Numbered from the stretch's first letter, positions 13,901-25,533 are shown. The stretch: DNA of 64,000 bases from Cyprinodon diabolis (GCA_030533445.1 CM060078.1:20422591-20486590), one strand, 5' to 3'. Numbers and translations: made by a program. The notes: a model not told the origin generated them from the sequence alone.

Positions 13901-16900
13901 CATTAGTGAGGTAAAAAACAGAGGAGTTGTCATTTAAAAGGCCCAGATTAACACAAGTTATGGTTTAGTTTTACTAGTTAATCCATGAAGTTATTACTGA
14001 CGTGTGGACAAGGCCACAAAATGTGATTACTTTAGCATATTCTGCAAAGCGGATATTTCTGTTTCTGTATTTTCTGTTTAGATGGAAATTATTCTGTATT
14101 CGGCCCCAATGGATTAGCAATATTTGAACGCTGAATAGCCAAATTATCTCCCATATGTTTAAAGCTGCTTACACCTGAACCAGTGAATCGACGAAACAAT
14201 AAGCAAGTAAATGTTATGGTTGGCAATATTAGAAGTTGAGTAAGGCAAGGGATGTGTTTTAAGCCAATACCAGATTGAAACATTTCTCCCAATGTGACCC
14301 TTAGTAACAGAATGACACCTATTGTCGTAGCTTCAGATTTCTCTGTGTATTTACAATATATATCTGGAATATAGCAAGGATACCTTTTTTTAGTCTTGTA
14401 AAAATAAAAATAAAAATCATGTTATAACACTCCAGCTGTGCTCTATTTAGAACACAAAGTCTAGTAATCCCTTGCAACCTTTCAGACCACACAATTTTCA
14501 TCCGGTCCATGATAATGATTAGGATTGTGTCTATTAAAAAGCCGTCTGTTTTACAACAAAATCATAAGCTCCTTCCAGAACCCAACCTTTGAAGGTCAGG
14601 GCTGTTTGCACAGGGGGGTCAAATGCTGCAGAAATTAATTTCTTCCGCTGTCAATCTCTGCTATCGTTGTTTCTCTTTACAGTGAAAACCTGAGAGCAAG
14701 TTTAATTTTTTTTCCTCCCCTCCACCACGCTCAACCCCCTTCCTTACCTAACATTCCATCCTAAAACCCTTCTTTCATTTCATCATAGAACTGAAATGGA
14801 TTTTGCAGAGGGAGGTTAATAAAGATTACCCCTAGAGTTATCTTTATATGATTACCTTAATACACAGCAGAGATCAAAAGGAACCAGCAATGAGTAGGAC
14901 TAAATTTGGTAAAATGTCCTGTGGCGGGTGTGCAAAGACATGAAAGATCTATCCTGTGTGGCTCTTCAGAATTGACTTAGTTTGAGATTTGCATCTTTTC
15001 AGTTAATTGCTGTGCAAAACCCAAGGTGGAGCTGACAACACGACAGTGAAGCAATATGTTTAAAGAAGATGCCATTACTTCAATGGATTCCGTGCTGGAG
15101 ACATTTCCGTACAGCTACAAATATACAAATATCACCCAACTATGTATAAAACAGTGTGTTGTTTTGCATCCTCCATGTTAAGATTTAGTTAGGACTAAAA
15201 CTCTTGGCATAAGCAAAAGGAAGTTTTTCTAAAGAAAAATAAACTGATAAACTGTGACATACACTAAGAGCAGCATGCAGCTGGAACATTCTCATTACCA
15301 CAGAAAAGTGGGTTTTAAGTGCTGAGAGGACATGAGGCTGCTGTCCAGAATATAGCATATGCACTCATTAATTATTTTTTTTAGCTTTTTAGAGAGAAAT
15401 GGTTATGAGAACCTCAAATCATACAGGCAATTTAAGTACATTATATAATGCTATCTACAAACTAGAGATTTGGGTACAAAATGGCTAAAACACCTAAAGT
15501 TAAGTTGACAAACCTTACCTATTCCTATCAATCAACCACAGATTTTCACATTAGTGAAAGGCAATGCCAACTGCATTTGTAGAACACCGTCAAGCTCTGC
15601 TCCCAGTTCTTTGAGCAAAGCATACTGAAGCAGAACAGAAACGGAGTTGCTCCATATTTTGACAGTGAAGGATGCTGATGTTCTGTGGAGCTACAGACAA
15701 TGTGGAACCATTCTCTTAATTTCATCAACATAATGTATTTGCTCCGTCGGGTGGAGGGGAGTTTACATGAGTGGAGCAGAAACAGAGGACTCAAGAATTT
15801 AGGGTTCAGATAGAAGTCAAGCTCCCAAGTATGCTCCCAAGTACTACAAAGTGTGTAAATGGGTCACTCCAAACAGCTTAGGGAATCTCATGTAAATTAG
15901 CTGATAGGAGGCCACCTTTTTGATCGAGGAATTTACAAAATTATGCAATGTATTTCACAGTCAACTATTGTTTGTATCACAACAAAGTGAACAGATAGGA
16001 AAATCACATTACTCACTCACTATATAGAATATCATGTATCATATGTAATGACCTCAGAACGTTGGACCCAATATTCAAAGCAAACAGATTAGGTTGATTT
16101 TCCGCAAGCTTTATTAATACAAGATCCAGCGAGCAGCTGGTCATCAGGGGAGGATAACCAGATTCTCTGGTTAAGAGTTCCCAGAGGGAGGGGAGGATTT
16201 CGGGAGGGAGGTTGTACACCGCTTGCAGCCGTAGCCGCTTCCAGAAGTCAGGGTGATGACGAGCTGGCACCAGCCGCCGCCGTGAAAGCAAAAACTCAAA
16301 TATCCAAACGCAGAAAGCAGTTAAGAATCACAATCCCAGGACAGTTACTTGAAACACTAGACTTACTCTCACCAAACATCTTAAATAATCTGGCAACGAT
16401 GGTAGGTCTACAAACAGCATACATAGGAGAAGGAACCAGGAGAAAACGATAAGCGTTAGTGAGCCGCCAGGCAAATTAGAAGGTGAAATAAAACTGCCAA
16501 CCATCAGCGCCAAGACCATGACATCATAGAATAGATAAATGCAAAGTTAGCAAAAGTCTGCATCTTTCTGCAGAGCCAAGACCTACAGCGGTAGAAACTA
16601 CAGCTGGCGTTCAGGTTAGCTTAACAATAGTGCATGGAGACTTTCATGGTACTGCTTTTTGTGACAAAGAAGCTGTGTCTAAACGAATCATGGTTTTTCT
16701 GTCTATTACTCAAGTGGCTTTGAGTTTGGTTGCCAGGATTACATGCATGAATGAATTGTGTTATGTTTAAAGTTTAGTGGTGGGACAATGATGCTGGGTT
16801 GTGTTTCAAGGATTAACATATTTCCCTTTTTTCGGTAAAACAAGCTATTCAGGAAGCGAAGACCTTTTAGACAATTCCCTGCTCCAGACCAAGTTGAAAT

Positions 16901-19900
16901 AGTATAGTTGAAATGCAAGTGTGCTCAAGAGAACAAACTAAAACCTATAGGGCCATGAATAAGTGGGTGTAGGATAGAGAACTGGTACTCAGGCTCACTA
17001 TCCTACCTGCTATAGGTGTTCCCCTATTGGCACATAACTGACCTACAAATTGGTGATAAGCAGGATTCTACAGCACTTATTGACATGATGAGGAGGTAAT
17101 GCAGTCATTTGAACAGAAATGTTAGAGCACAGGTTTATCACATAAAAGAACAATAGGCCCAAAGGTCCAGGATTTGTAAAGTTCATTGTTAAGAACAGTC
17201 AAATATTTTTACGTTGTGGGCAGCTTCACGTTTGCTACCTCTTTTTACAACCTCAAAAAGGTCAAAGCTGCATACTATCTTAAATTAAGAGAGTTTGAGT
17301 TTATAGGATTGGATTGACATTGTTCTCACATTATATAAAAGGATAGTGAATTGGCTTTATCATAATTCCAACCTATAACCTTAAACCAACAAACTGTTGA
17401 AAGGTAATTCCAATGAGGCTCTCAAAGAAAACAATTGCTGTGTCCGTACATCCGCCCTAACCCTTAAACCCCACCATCAGAGTAGGGACTATATAGTGGA
17501 CTTTATACTGAACTCAGTAAGCTGACCATTCAGACAGATGATCACTACTTTTCGCTTCACGTTGGTCACATGACTCCGCCTCGCCGCACGGTGCCTGTGC
17601 CATCTTTGTTCTTTGTCACCACTGCCGGGTAGTGACAGCGGGCTAATGTGACAACAAATCCCATGATGCTTTGTGAGGAGAGCTCTCCATGCAAAGCATT
17701 CCGGGATATATCTGCTTGTCTAGGGACCATGGATGATCAATACTTTTTAAGGTGCATTGTGGGGAATTTCGAGTCCACTACTTTGTCATCCACTAGACAT
17801 TCAGACACTCATCTAGAATGGCGTAACAACTATATAGTGCCCTATATAGTGGTTAGGGTGGACATTTAGAAATGGCCAATGACTCCATAAAAGCACACAT
17901 GCAGCATTCTGACTGAACAATTTGAGCCCTTCACAAAAAAACAATCTAGAAATAAGTCAACATTTCCTAAATTAAGTGCATTTACCCTTAATTAGAGTAG
18001 GTAGATAAGATGATTTGTCATGGAATTAGTAAGTTTACTCTTAAAATAAGATAATTAGATAATATGCACTTGAAATGAGACAATGCAATTGGTTTTTCTT
18101 ATTTTTAATTTAAATTGTCCAAGTGTCTCACTTACCTCCTCAATTCAAGAAAAAAGGTACTTATTTTTAGAAAAAAATACTTTTTTTTCCTATTTTTTTT
18201 CAGTGTTTTATTTGCTATTGGCATGTTTTTCCCAGTTTTTTATTTGAATCCAAATCTAAAAGACATGTTTAACTGGGGTGCCCAAAAACTGGGGTCTTAA
18301 AACTCTCTTTGCGAAAATGGAACTTCTTTAGCCTGCAGGACTTTTAGAAATGTTGCCTAGGTGTTAAAAGACATGCTGTGTAAGCCAATCTGATCAACCC
18401 GCACAAGCGTTGAACTGCATTCAGCTATCGCAAACAGAAAACAATCTATAACATATTTATTTTTCTTTCTTAAACAGGAAGTGGAACTCTGTCGGCTGAA
18501 CAGCCAGGACAAACTCGGTCTGACTCTCTGCTACCGGACTGATGATGAGGAGGACACTGGTATTTATGTCAGCCAGGTACAGAGAAACCACTAATAAAAC
18601 TTTTATGAGTGAGAAAAAAGTAAAAGAAACGTTTTTTTTACGACTTGAAATTTAAAGTCACATGAAAGCGAGTAAAAAGCCCACTTAAAAACTCTTTGTT
18701 TTTGGGATTCATTATTGGCCATTTCTGAGTAAGAAGTTATCAGAGGATTTCATGAAATCCCAGACACGTTCGTTCATTGAAAGCCGAGAGCGAATTGAAC
18801 TAAATTATGGAAGAAGAAAAAAAACGTCATCCTGCCAAACATAAAGTCAGAATGAGACACGCATGGCCTAAAAGGAAGTCAGGTTTGTAATGTGATTCAC
18901 TTCCTTCACTTCTCATTTCTCACTCTTGAACATGTTATTCTTTTAATTAGCTCCCAGCAGCAGCTTTCTCTTTCTACCCTGCACAAAGTTCTAAATTACT
19001 TATTATACCATTTACTGTCACTCATCTAAATACCAAACACGCAAAGCAAGACAGGAATACATTACAGAGATTCTCCTAATTCACATGAGTGTCAGCTCAG
19101 AAAAGAAAATATCCCCTATTGCAAGAGTGTCGATAAGGGAGAATGCAAAACTAATTATTGAGGTATCCAAAAGAGAACCAAATGAATGACGGCATTCTGG
19201 AGAATTTAGGCAACAGGAAATAAATTAGGAAATCATTCAATATGACTGCAGGTGCAATTTTAATCCTATTATGAAGAGAAAGGCAGGCTGTAAGGTGGCG
19301 TAAGAGCTGCTATGAGGATTAGTTCCCAACAAACGAGCATGGATGGCACAATTACAATAGTCTATTCAGCTCCTTTCAAATCACTTGTTTGTAAATATAA
19401 CACATTTGATCAAATTACAAATGATTATGTATTATAATGCTATATTTTGTGTCAGACCAGATCAAATTGGTGCATAGTTGTGAAGATAAATAGGTTTTCA
19501 TTGTTTGCATTTTATTATTTGTTATGATACCCTTATTTTCTACTGGTTCGTTTGAAATAAAGTTGACAAAATAATTGATTGATTGATCCATCCATAAAAT
19601 GTCATGCAACTATCAGATATCACACATGGTGAAGAAATGGGGGATAATTGTATATGAATGTTTGTGTTTCTTTCGTGTATCAGATTGCAATGAAATAAAC
19701 TAACATCCATAAATATTTAAGCACCAGGCCCTGTAATATTTTTAGCTATTTCTGTGTCTTTTTACTTCCTTCTATTGAACCTAACAAAAAGGTACAAAAC
19801 TGATAGGGACAGGCTTTTGCTGTCTGTATAGCTGATAGGAAGGATGCAAATGTAAGTTTTCTTTCTCATTTTTCTACGTATATGGATAGTATTGATGGAA

Positions 19901-22900
19901 CTCAGGGAAATGCATTATTTTATTTTAATCTTGATACTTTTTTGTTTTCCTTTTTCATGTTTTTTCACACCTCACTGAGACTATTGATCTTGCACGTTGG
20001 GAAAACAACAAAGTTTAAATCAGGGTTGGTGTAGCACATGTGCATATCCGCTGGGATGCCTTTGAAGATTAGGATGCATTGAGCTGTTCAGCCAAAAATG
20101 TACAGAGTTTTCAAGCCATTTCAAATTTTCTTTTTTTATCTTAGTCTCTCATTGTTTTTATTTTCTAGTTCTGTCTGCAGCACGAGTGACATCCCTCTAT
20201 TTTTATAAACACCTCTGTGTTAACTCTGTGTTTCTTTGTTACCATCCTCTGACACTTGATTCTGAATTAAACCCAAGTACCGAGAGTTTGCAAAAAGCCA
20301 GCCTTTAACTTTTGAAAAATGCCGGTTTGAGACTGAGGTTGAAAAAGGTATTGTTTGTCTATAGGGAAAATTTGTGTTTTCTGCAAACAGCACACATCAA
20401 AGTGCAGTTTGAGCTTGAAACATTGCAGCTGTATTTCGGAGAACACAGACACGCTCAAAGACCGTCTGTCAGCATTGATTTCTTGGTTCTTTTGTGCAGG
20501 TGGAGCCAAACAGCATAGCTGCTAGAGACGGACGCATTAAGGAGGGAGATCGCATTCTGCAGGTAAATTATTCAATTTCAGAGACAACAGTCTACAATCA
20601 TCAGGTTATATCATATTGTTCCAAATGCAATATATATCTTTCAAAACTACAACAGTTTAATTGAAAAGAAAAAAAAATCTAAACCAAGTGGAATAAAAAT
20701 TCTGCAGATACATTATCCACCCTTGTCGCTGAACCTGAGAATGAAGTAAAACCAGAGAATACCTGAGCTGCTGCTGTCTCGGGTCTGGGCAAGGATATGT
20801 ATATTTAATCACCTCGTTTTACATGGAAATTGAAGTCCTTAGTTGCAGTTTTTCAGGCACTACATCATCTCTGAAAACACTTCCTTGCTCTGCCTCTCAT
20901 TATGCAAAGCTCTCCATGGGGTCACAGACTGAGTAGCTTTGTCTTAACAACGATCTGTGGTTATTAATCTAACTAGAGCAGAAACACATAAACAAATGAT
21001 TTTAGTTTAGAAGATGTGCTCCATCTCAGCGTTTATGCCTATTTTAAAGCAGATCAATAATAATGTTGGTGAATATGTTTTTTTTTTTTATGATTGTTAA
21101 TTCAGATTCTTTTGATTTGTTTCTACTGAACCAATGAAATAATAAACTGAAAATGTTGTCATCCTCACATCAGCCTTTCACATAAGCCTCGATTGGCATA
21201 TGTCACCAACCCATCAACCCTAACACGTATTTACTTAATAAGTAAATGCGTGATAAATGCGCATAAAGCAATTTCCCTCTGGGATTTTGTAATTTCCCTC
21301 TGGGATTATTAACGTATGTCTGATTGTGATTCTGATAAATCTTTCTATCTATGATTTTCTCTTACATTCAACAAATATTATATGCCCTTTCAGTAATTTG
21401 GTTTAAACCGGTATGTAAACATAGCAAGTTACCAGTCTTTATTACATATGCACTCCCTAACGCACCAAATAAGGAGTGCTAGATGACTTGTGCAATTAGT
21501 GGGAATGCTGATGGTAATCAAGTAAGATTGTGTATAGAAATGATTAATGACAAATAATGTGGACTGCCCGTTACTGCCTGTCACGATGAATACGTTTGGA
21601 GGGGTTAGAGAATTTATTTAGCACATCCTAAAGGGAGGCAAAAAATGCAAAAGCACTGCACAAAGATGGCAGGTATGATTGCTTTGTGGAGAAGATGCAG
21701 ACAGAGTTTTTGCCCATTTATATGAGAAGACTTGAGAGTAGATTCACAGTGGAGTAGCTTCTTGCATTTGGATCATTCCAACTTTCACAGTTTTAAATTC
21801 TGAAACAAGTGATTTAAAAATTAACTTCCTGCCTGACTCACATTTATTTATTTTGTATATTATGTCTTTAATAAAGGGTTTGCCAAATAAGGCTTTAATG
21901 GGCTACTGTATAAAACCTCGAAGTCAACGCTATCCCTGACATTTTGAATTGAAAAAGCTTCCTGGAAGAGGACAGAAAACCTCTTCAAACTTGGAAACAA
22001 AGTCCAGTGGATGTTTTTCATTTTCTTTTTTTTTGGTTTAATAAGCAATTTCCCCCAGATAGGTGTAAACTCTGTCAAAATTTCCAAAAAGAATTTTCCT
22101 CTAATTATGTTTTTTTTAAAGTTGGAATTATCTGTTATCACCGCTTATCTCTGCAAATTAAATTCTTAGTAGCTTTAAGTCCAGGAAGAAGACTCTGACT
22201 CATCTTTATTAATTGTATATTGAGCCCTGAGTATCTTCATTCTCTTGGTGCATTGTTTGTTTCCTCATCCTGAATGAATGATTGGGGGGGACAAAGCCTG
22301 CTGTACTCCTGGCCTTATTATCTTCCCCTGACAGCCCCATTACTCTAGTGAGCAAAAGATGAACGCCACCTGTCAAAGAACAGTTAATTGTATGTCTGGA
22401 TGGTGTGGCAAGAGCAAAGTTCCACAACTAACTCATTCATATTTGGAGAAAGTGGAAGCATAGCGGGGACATACAGTAAAAAGCAACACACATAAATTAT
22501 ATAAAGAAATGTGTGAAAACAAAGTCAAATGGAGTAAAAATGTATGGTTTGGGGAAAAAAAGAAGGTTTTAGAGTCCAAAAAGATTGATTAGCCACAAAA
22601 AAAATGTATACATTTTCTCCAGTTTCTTTTATGTTGAGGATATTATGATAATTGTCATTCTGAAATAAAACGATGGTCTTTGGTTTGCAGATAAATGGCT
22701 TTGAAGTGCAAGACCGGGAGAAAGCTGTTGCGTTGTTGTCAAGCGAACAGGCAAAGAGCATCACACTTCTGGTGACAAGGCCAGAGATCCAGGTAAACAC
22801 ACATACACACCTACGCAGCCCTCTCGCCCTGCCTTGACAACCTTTGTCATGTCAGATGAAAGCACCTGCTTCCAGAGAGCCTTTTGCTTTTTTCCCCCCT

Positions 22901-25533
22901 GTCAACGGTGTTGTTTAGAGTTCACAAGCACACATACACAGACAGTGGTACAAAACCCGAGGAAGGACTCTGACAAGATCTTGTGATTACAGCTAGAGGA
23001 GGAGACAGTGTGGCTGGATGATGAGCAACAACAGCTTGTTGAAGAGCTGAAGATGGAGATATTAGAGGAGAGGAGGAAGCAGATGGAACAAAGCTTTGAA
23101 ATGGCAGATAAGGTGAGGTTGTTCACAGAGCAAAGCAAATCAAAGTACAATAAATGTCCAAAAGAGAGATAACTGAGGAAGAACGGTGAAAGTCAGCATT
23201 TGATGTATGGCATCATGGCATCATTCTTTATAAGGCTGTGGGAAATTGGAAGTCCAATCAGAAAAACCTTTGTGCATGTCATTCTTTCCATATATTACTA
23301 AAATCTTGTATTGATTACTTCACCGCAGTAGTTTATTTCATTCAGTTTTAAGTATACATATTTAAGAGTAACCTTTGGGATAAATGAATTTGGCTGTATA
23401 TCATTGGTAAAGGTATTGATTATTGTAACATATAAACTATCTTAAATCATGTGTTTGTCAATTTCTCCAAGGTCTTGTTCCTAGACCTCACAATAAACTA
23501 AAGGGTTTCCCTACGATCAGAATAATGCCGAACCAAGGCCACTGAGTACATGATATTTTTGCTATGTTCAAAATTTCTAAATTCACATTGAACTATAAAC
23601 TCTCTAAATTTGGCATTAAACATAAATATTGCACAGGATCGACTCTGACATCCACAATGTATGCTTATGTTATTTGTTCTTCCTTTTAAACTGTGACCAA
23701 AGTACTGATGAAATCCTTTACTCCTATTAATGAATTGAATACCCAGCAATAACAGGAGTCTTCTTCTCTTTATTTAAAGCTTCAATGTGATGGGGACATT
23801 ACGACAGATACAGCAACCTGTTCTTCCAACAATCTTGACAGTGGATTTGGGCGCAGCACAGACAGCCCTGAGCACCAACCTTTATTGGCAAGACTCTACA
23901 GGAGGAGTCCAGCCCAGTGTCTAAGGGATCGATGGCAGTCAGAACATCAGCACAACAAGCGAGGGAATGCCGTGTCACACGAAGCCCAGAGCACAAGAAC
24001 CCATTCAACAAGCCAAGGCAATGAAAGTGTAGTTAGTATTCGCAATGGTGGATGTGAAGTCCGAGGTTTAGAGAACTGCTTTCAACAGCTCTTAGAACTC
24101 AAGTGCCAAATCCGTAATGGAGGTGAATGTGGGGTGTACTCTATTCGACACAGTATAGAGTGTAGTCTCACTGGACAAGGTGGAGGGGATGGAGATAGTG
24201 AGAGTGAAGGTGGCGCAGGGAGAGGGGTAGAGCAGGAGTTAAAGTTGCTAAACGAAGAGCTTCGTAGTATTGAATTAGAATGCCAGAGCATTATGCAAGC
24301 CCATCAGCTACGACAGTCTCAGCAGCTTGAGCAATCCCACTCTGCACCCTGCTCACCAGGAATGAACTTTAAAAATGCACACAAGCCACACGGGAGGCTG
24401 GATGATATTCATGAATACCCAGAGAGATCTGAAAGCGATAGAGTTCGTGAGAAGGACAGCTCTAGCGCCTACAACACAGCAGAGAGTGCTAGGTCAACCC
24501 CACTAGGAATGGAGAGATCCCCTGATCATTCCCTGCAGAGAAAAATAAGCATCACTAACCAGAAAAACCTCAGACTGGCGTCTACTGCATCATCCAATCC
24601 CATTCCTATTCCCAAGCCTCAGGGTACACATAATCCTTGCAGACCAGCAGATCAAGGTCCAGTTATCTCTAGCAGCCCTGACCAGAGCAATCCTTCACGG
24701 TCTGAGTCAGACCCAGCACTACCAGCTGATGATGAAAGGTGCGACAAAAAGGGAAGGAACAGAGACTCAAGGAGAGCTCTTCCCTATGGGGTTTCATATC
24801 AGACAGGCACTTATCATGGCCAGGGGGGATCCAAACAACTGCAGGTTTGTATTATCAAAAACATATATTTCCATATAAATGTAATGCATTTGTATATAAA
24901 CTTTGTATATAACTTTGTGCTGAACACAATATTTTTAATAATTTGTTTTTATTTCTGCAGAGCTATATGCAGCTGTTGCAGCAGCACTCCGCTCTAGAGT
25001 ACTCGCAAAGCCAGCTGAGCCTTCTCAGTGTGTGTCGAGATCCTATGAACCGTAACGGACGAACAGGGGAACCTCGCCTGGAGTGGAAAGTCAAAGTTCG
25101 TGCAGATGGGACACGTTATGTTGCACGTAGACCTGCCCGTGACCGTATACTGAGAGAGCGGGCACTTCGAATCAGAGAAGAGAGGAGTGGAGGCATGACC
25201 ACAGATGACGATGCAATGAGTGAGATGAAAATGGGTCGCTACTGGAGCAAGGAGGAGAGGAAGCAGCATTTGGCGAGGGCCAGGGAGCAAAGAAGGAGGA
25301 GGGAATTCATGCAGAAAAGCCGTCTTGAATGCTTAAAGGAAGGACCAGTGAGTGGAGCTGAAGGAAGAAAGGAGATCAATATCTTGGAGCTCAGTCACAA
25401 AAAAATGATGAAAAAGCGTAACAAAAAGATTCTGGACAACTGGATGACCATCCAAGAGCTGATGAGCCATGGTGCAAGGGTCCCAGAGGGCTCTCAAGTT
25501 CACAATGCCTTTCTTTCTGTCACCACTGTTTAA
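10660..25533 (+). CDS. pdzrn4: PDZ domain-containing RING finger protein 4 (3' part, 8 exons)
   Basis: Joined CDS: 10660-10925, 11524-11626, 18478-18576, 20500-20562, 22691-22792, 22993-23112, 23780-24844, 24961-25533. It is 2391 nt, giving 796 aa plus TAA. Every intron is GT-AG and the frame is open across all joins. LNX/PDZRN proteins are RING E3 ligases that use PDZ domains to bind membrane and junctional partners. Visible parts are the end of PDZ1 (residues 1 to about 30), a linker with [16 protein letters not shown]2 (about 126-210; carboxylate loop KLGLTL), an acidic charged helix (212-251), a Ser/Gln-rich region, and a basic coiled-coil C-terminus ending in SVTTV, a class I PDZ ligand. 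I prefer PDZRN4 over PDZRN3 because of the block [27 protein letters not shown] and the ending [10 protein letters not shown], as I recall the paralogs. RING and zinc fingers are outside the window. Family certain; paralog very likely. Confidence 0.95.
11524..11626 (+). CDS. pdzrn4: pdzrn4 exon: acidic linker
   Basis: 103 nt between a ttcttttctttag acceptor and a gtaggg donor. After the split Ser it reads [19 protein letters not shown] and ends in the acidic EEYEYE. This matches the segment before PDZ2 in PDZRN4. It is the only exon here that starts in phase 2, so it can only splice in frame to the preceding exon. Confidence 0.95.
11788..12541. mobile_element. Outer TIR element interrupted by a second MITE
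   Basis: The left end reads TAAGTTCAGACCGCAAGCAG and continues CAGGAGCAGC. The right end inverted, with the insert removed, reads TTACGTTCACACCTTAAAGC and continues AGCAGAAGCAGC, so about 30 bp are recognisably inverted. Flanking TAA on both sides (11788-11790, 12539-12541) fits PIF/Harbinger. The body is rich in GCAGCAG/CTGCTGC. Non-coding. Confidence 0.65.
12016..12525. mobile_element. Inner PIF/Harbinger-type MITE
   Basis: TIR AGGGCTGGTTATACT on the left and the inverse of AGGCTGATTTATACT on the right. It is flanked by TTA on both sides (12013-12015, 12526-12528), the target duplication typical of PIF/Harbinger. 510 bp, non-coding. It sits about 17 bp from the right end of the outer element. 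Confidence 0.75.
12542..16043. other. pdzrn4 6.9-kb intron, unassigned part
   Basis: AT-rich intron; open frames at 13456-13713, 14089-14292 and 15546-15794 have no recognisable content or splice context. No clear repeat. Confidence 0.4.
16044..16523 (-). mobile_element. Solo LTR with intact 5-bp target duplication
   Basis: Starts TGTAATGACC and ends ACCATGACA (TG...CA termini), flanked by perfect TCATA repeats at 16039-16043 and 16524-16528. It shares landmarks with the other LTR-like copies: 'ttggacccaatattcaaagc' near the left end and 'aataatctggcaacgatgg' near the right. It probably reads on the minus strand, because the inverse of 'gctttattaata' and of a TATTTAA-like box lie in LTR order. 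480 bp, non-coding; no internal retroviral or retrotransposon genes adjacent. Confidence 0.8.
16524..17439. other. Intron between LTR and MITE
   Basis: AT-rich intron. A scrap near 16770-16820 ('gtggtgggacaatgatgctg') resembles a decayed dispersed repeat. Nothing else seen. Confidence 0.35.
17440..17874. mobile_element. TIR element with CACTATATAG-type subterminal repeats
   Basis: Left end TGTCCGTACATCCGCCCTAA; right end inverted TTTCTAAATGTCCACCCTAA. Inside each end are copies of an (A)CTATATAGTG palindrome (17488-17500 region and 17828-17850 region). About 435 bp. A 73-codon open frame inside is not protein-like. Superfamily not determined; I could not see a clean target duplication. Confidence 0.65.
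17932..18205. mobile_element. Small palindromic MITE (CACTGCAAAA family), copy 2
   Basis: Same family as 9106-9376: shares 'tctagaaataa', 'cttaaaataagata', 'atatgcacttgaaat' and 'cttacctcctcaattcaaga'. The left terminus has lost bases (cacaaaaaa) and the right one is ttttttcagtg. The weaker ends suggest an older or more damaged copy. Confidence 0.65.
18478..18576 (+). CDS. pdzrn4: pdzrn4 exon: start of PDZ2 with ligand-binding loop
   Basis: 99 nt, phase 0 at both ends, acceptor ttcttaaacag, donor gtacag. It encodes [20 protein letters not shown] followed by [17 protein letters not shown] takes the GLGF position that binds the peptide carboxylate, and GIYVSQ is the next core strand. A 6.85-kb intron, rich in repeats, precedes it. 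Confidence 0.96.
18577..20499 (+). other. pdzrn4 intron between PDZ2 exons
   Basis: 1.9-kb intron, GT-AG. No clear transposable element; a 68-codon open frame runs into the next exon out of its true frame and is not coding. Confidence 0.45.
20500..20562 (+). CDS. pdzrn4: pdzrn4 exon: middle of PDZ2
   Basis: 63-nt microexon, phase 0 at both ends, acceptor ttttgtgcag, donor gtaaat. It reads [20 protein letters not shown] plus Q, the alpha-A helix and GDxIL turn found in nearly all PDZ domains. Skipping it would keep the frame but destroy the fold. Confidence 0.96.
21270..21340 (+). repeat. LINE 3'-tail fragment with a direct duplication
   Basis: 'aatttccctctgggatt' occurs twice in tandem, followed by 'attaacgtatgtctgattgtgattctgat'. 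This is the widespread teleost LINE 3' end (…CCCTCTGGGATTAATAAAG…TGATTCTGATT). Only the last about 70 bp is present, as expected of 5'-truncated insertion. Confidence 0.6.
21938..22020 (-). repeat. Dispersed repeat with hammerhead-like layout, copy 2
   Basis: 'tgacattttgaattgaaaaa' followed by 'gcttcctggaagagg' and 'caaagtccagtggatg' parallels 4014-4100 in the same orientation. The stem-II-like half (gaagc) is eroded here. Confidence 0.5.
22691..22792 (+). CDS. pdzrn4: pdzrn4 exon: end of PDZ2
   Basis: 102 nt, phase 0 at both ends, acceptor tttggtttgcag, donor gtaaac. It encodes [20 protein letters not shown] and then [14 protein letters not shown]: the alpha-B helix that lines the ligand groove and the last strand of PDZ2. 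Confidence 0.96.
22993..23112 (+). CDS. pdzrn4: pdzrn4 exon: charged helical segment
   Basis: 120 nt, phase 0 at both ends, only 200 bp after the previous exon; acceptor gtgattacag, donor gtgagg. It reads [20 protein letters not shown] then [20 protein letters not shown]. This is a Glu-rich, probably helical stretch matching the family segment after PDZ2 (xLDExWLxDExxxFLEELxxxMLEE). Confidence 0.95.
23780..24844 (+). CDS. pdzrn4: pdzrn4 large exon: disordered region with conserved helix
   Basis: 1065 nt (355 codons), phase 0 at both ends, acceptor tttatttaaag, donor gtttgt. It starts [20 protein letters not shown] then [11 protein letters not shown], the family 'TTDTAT...NNxxxDSGxGRTD' motif. 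Further on are [17 protein letters not shown] and [20 protein letters not shown], the conserved helical blocks, then a phospho-site-like [17 protein letters not shown]. The rest is Ser/Pro/Gln-rich and weakly conserved. An in-frame TTG at 23885 is internal and not a start. Translation past 24844 reads through the donor into the intron and is not coding. Confidence 0.95.
24961..25533 (+). CDS. pdzrn4: pdzrn4 terminal exon: basic coiled coil and PDZ ligand
   Basis: 573 nt including TAA at 25531-25533, acceptor ttatttctgcag after a 116-bp intron. It begins [20 protein letters not shown], then [40 protein letters not shown] and [20 protein letters not shown], and ends NAFLSVTTV. These blocks are the most conserved part of PDZRN3/4 proteins. 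The C-terminal T-T-V fits a class I PDZ ligand. An in-frame ATG at 24943 lies in the preceding intron and is not a start. Confidence 0.97.
   Translation, partial: SYMQLLQQHSALEYSQSQLSLLSVCRDPMNRNGRTGEPRLEWKVKVRADGTRYVARRPARDRILRERALRIREERSGGMTTDDDAMSEMKMGRYWSKEERKQHLARAREQRRRREFMQKSRLECLKEGPVSGAEGRKEINILELSHKKMMKKRNKKILDNWMTIQELMSHGARVPEGSQVHNAFLSVTTV

Larger units (their letters stand above)
20563..22690 (+). other. pdzrn4 intron with LINE tail and repeat scraps
   Basis: 2.1-kb GT-AG intron. It contains the LINE-tail-like piece at 21270-21340 and the dispersed repeat at 21938-22020. The rest is AT-rich without recognisable content. Confidence 0.45.
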
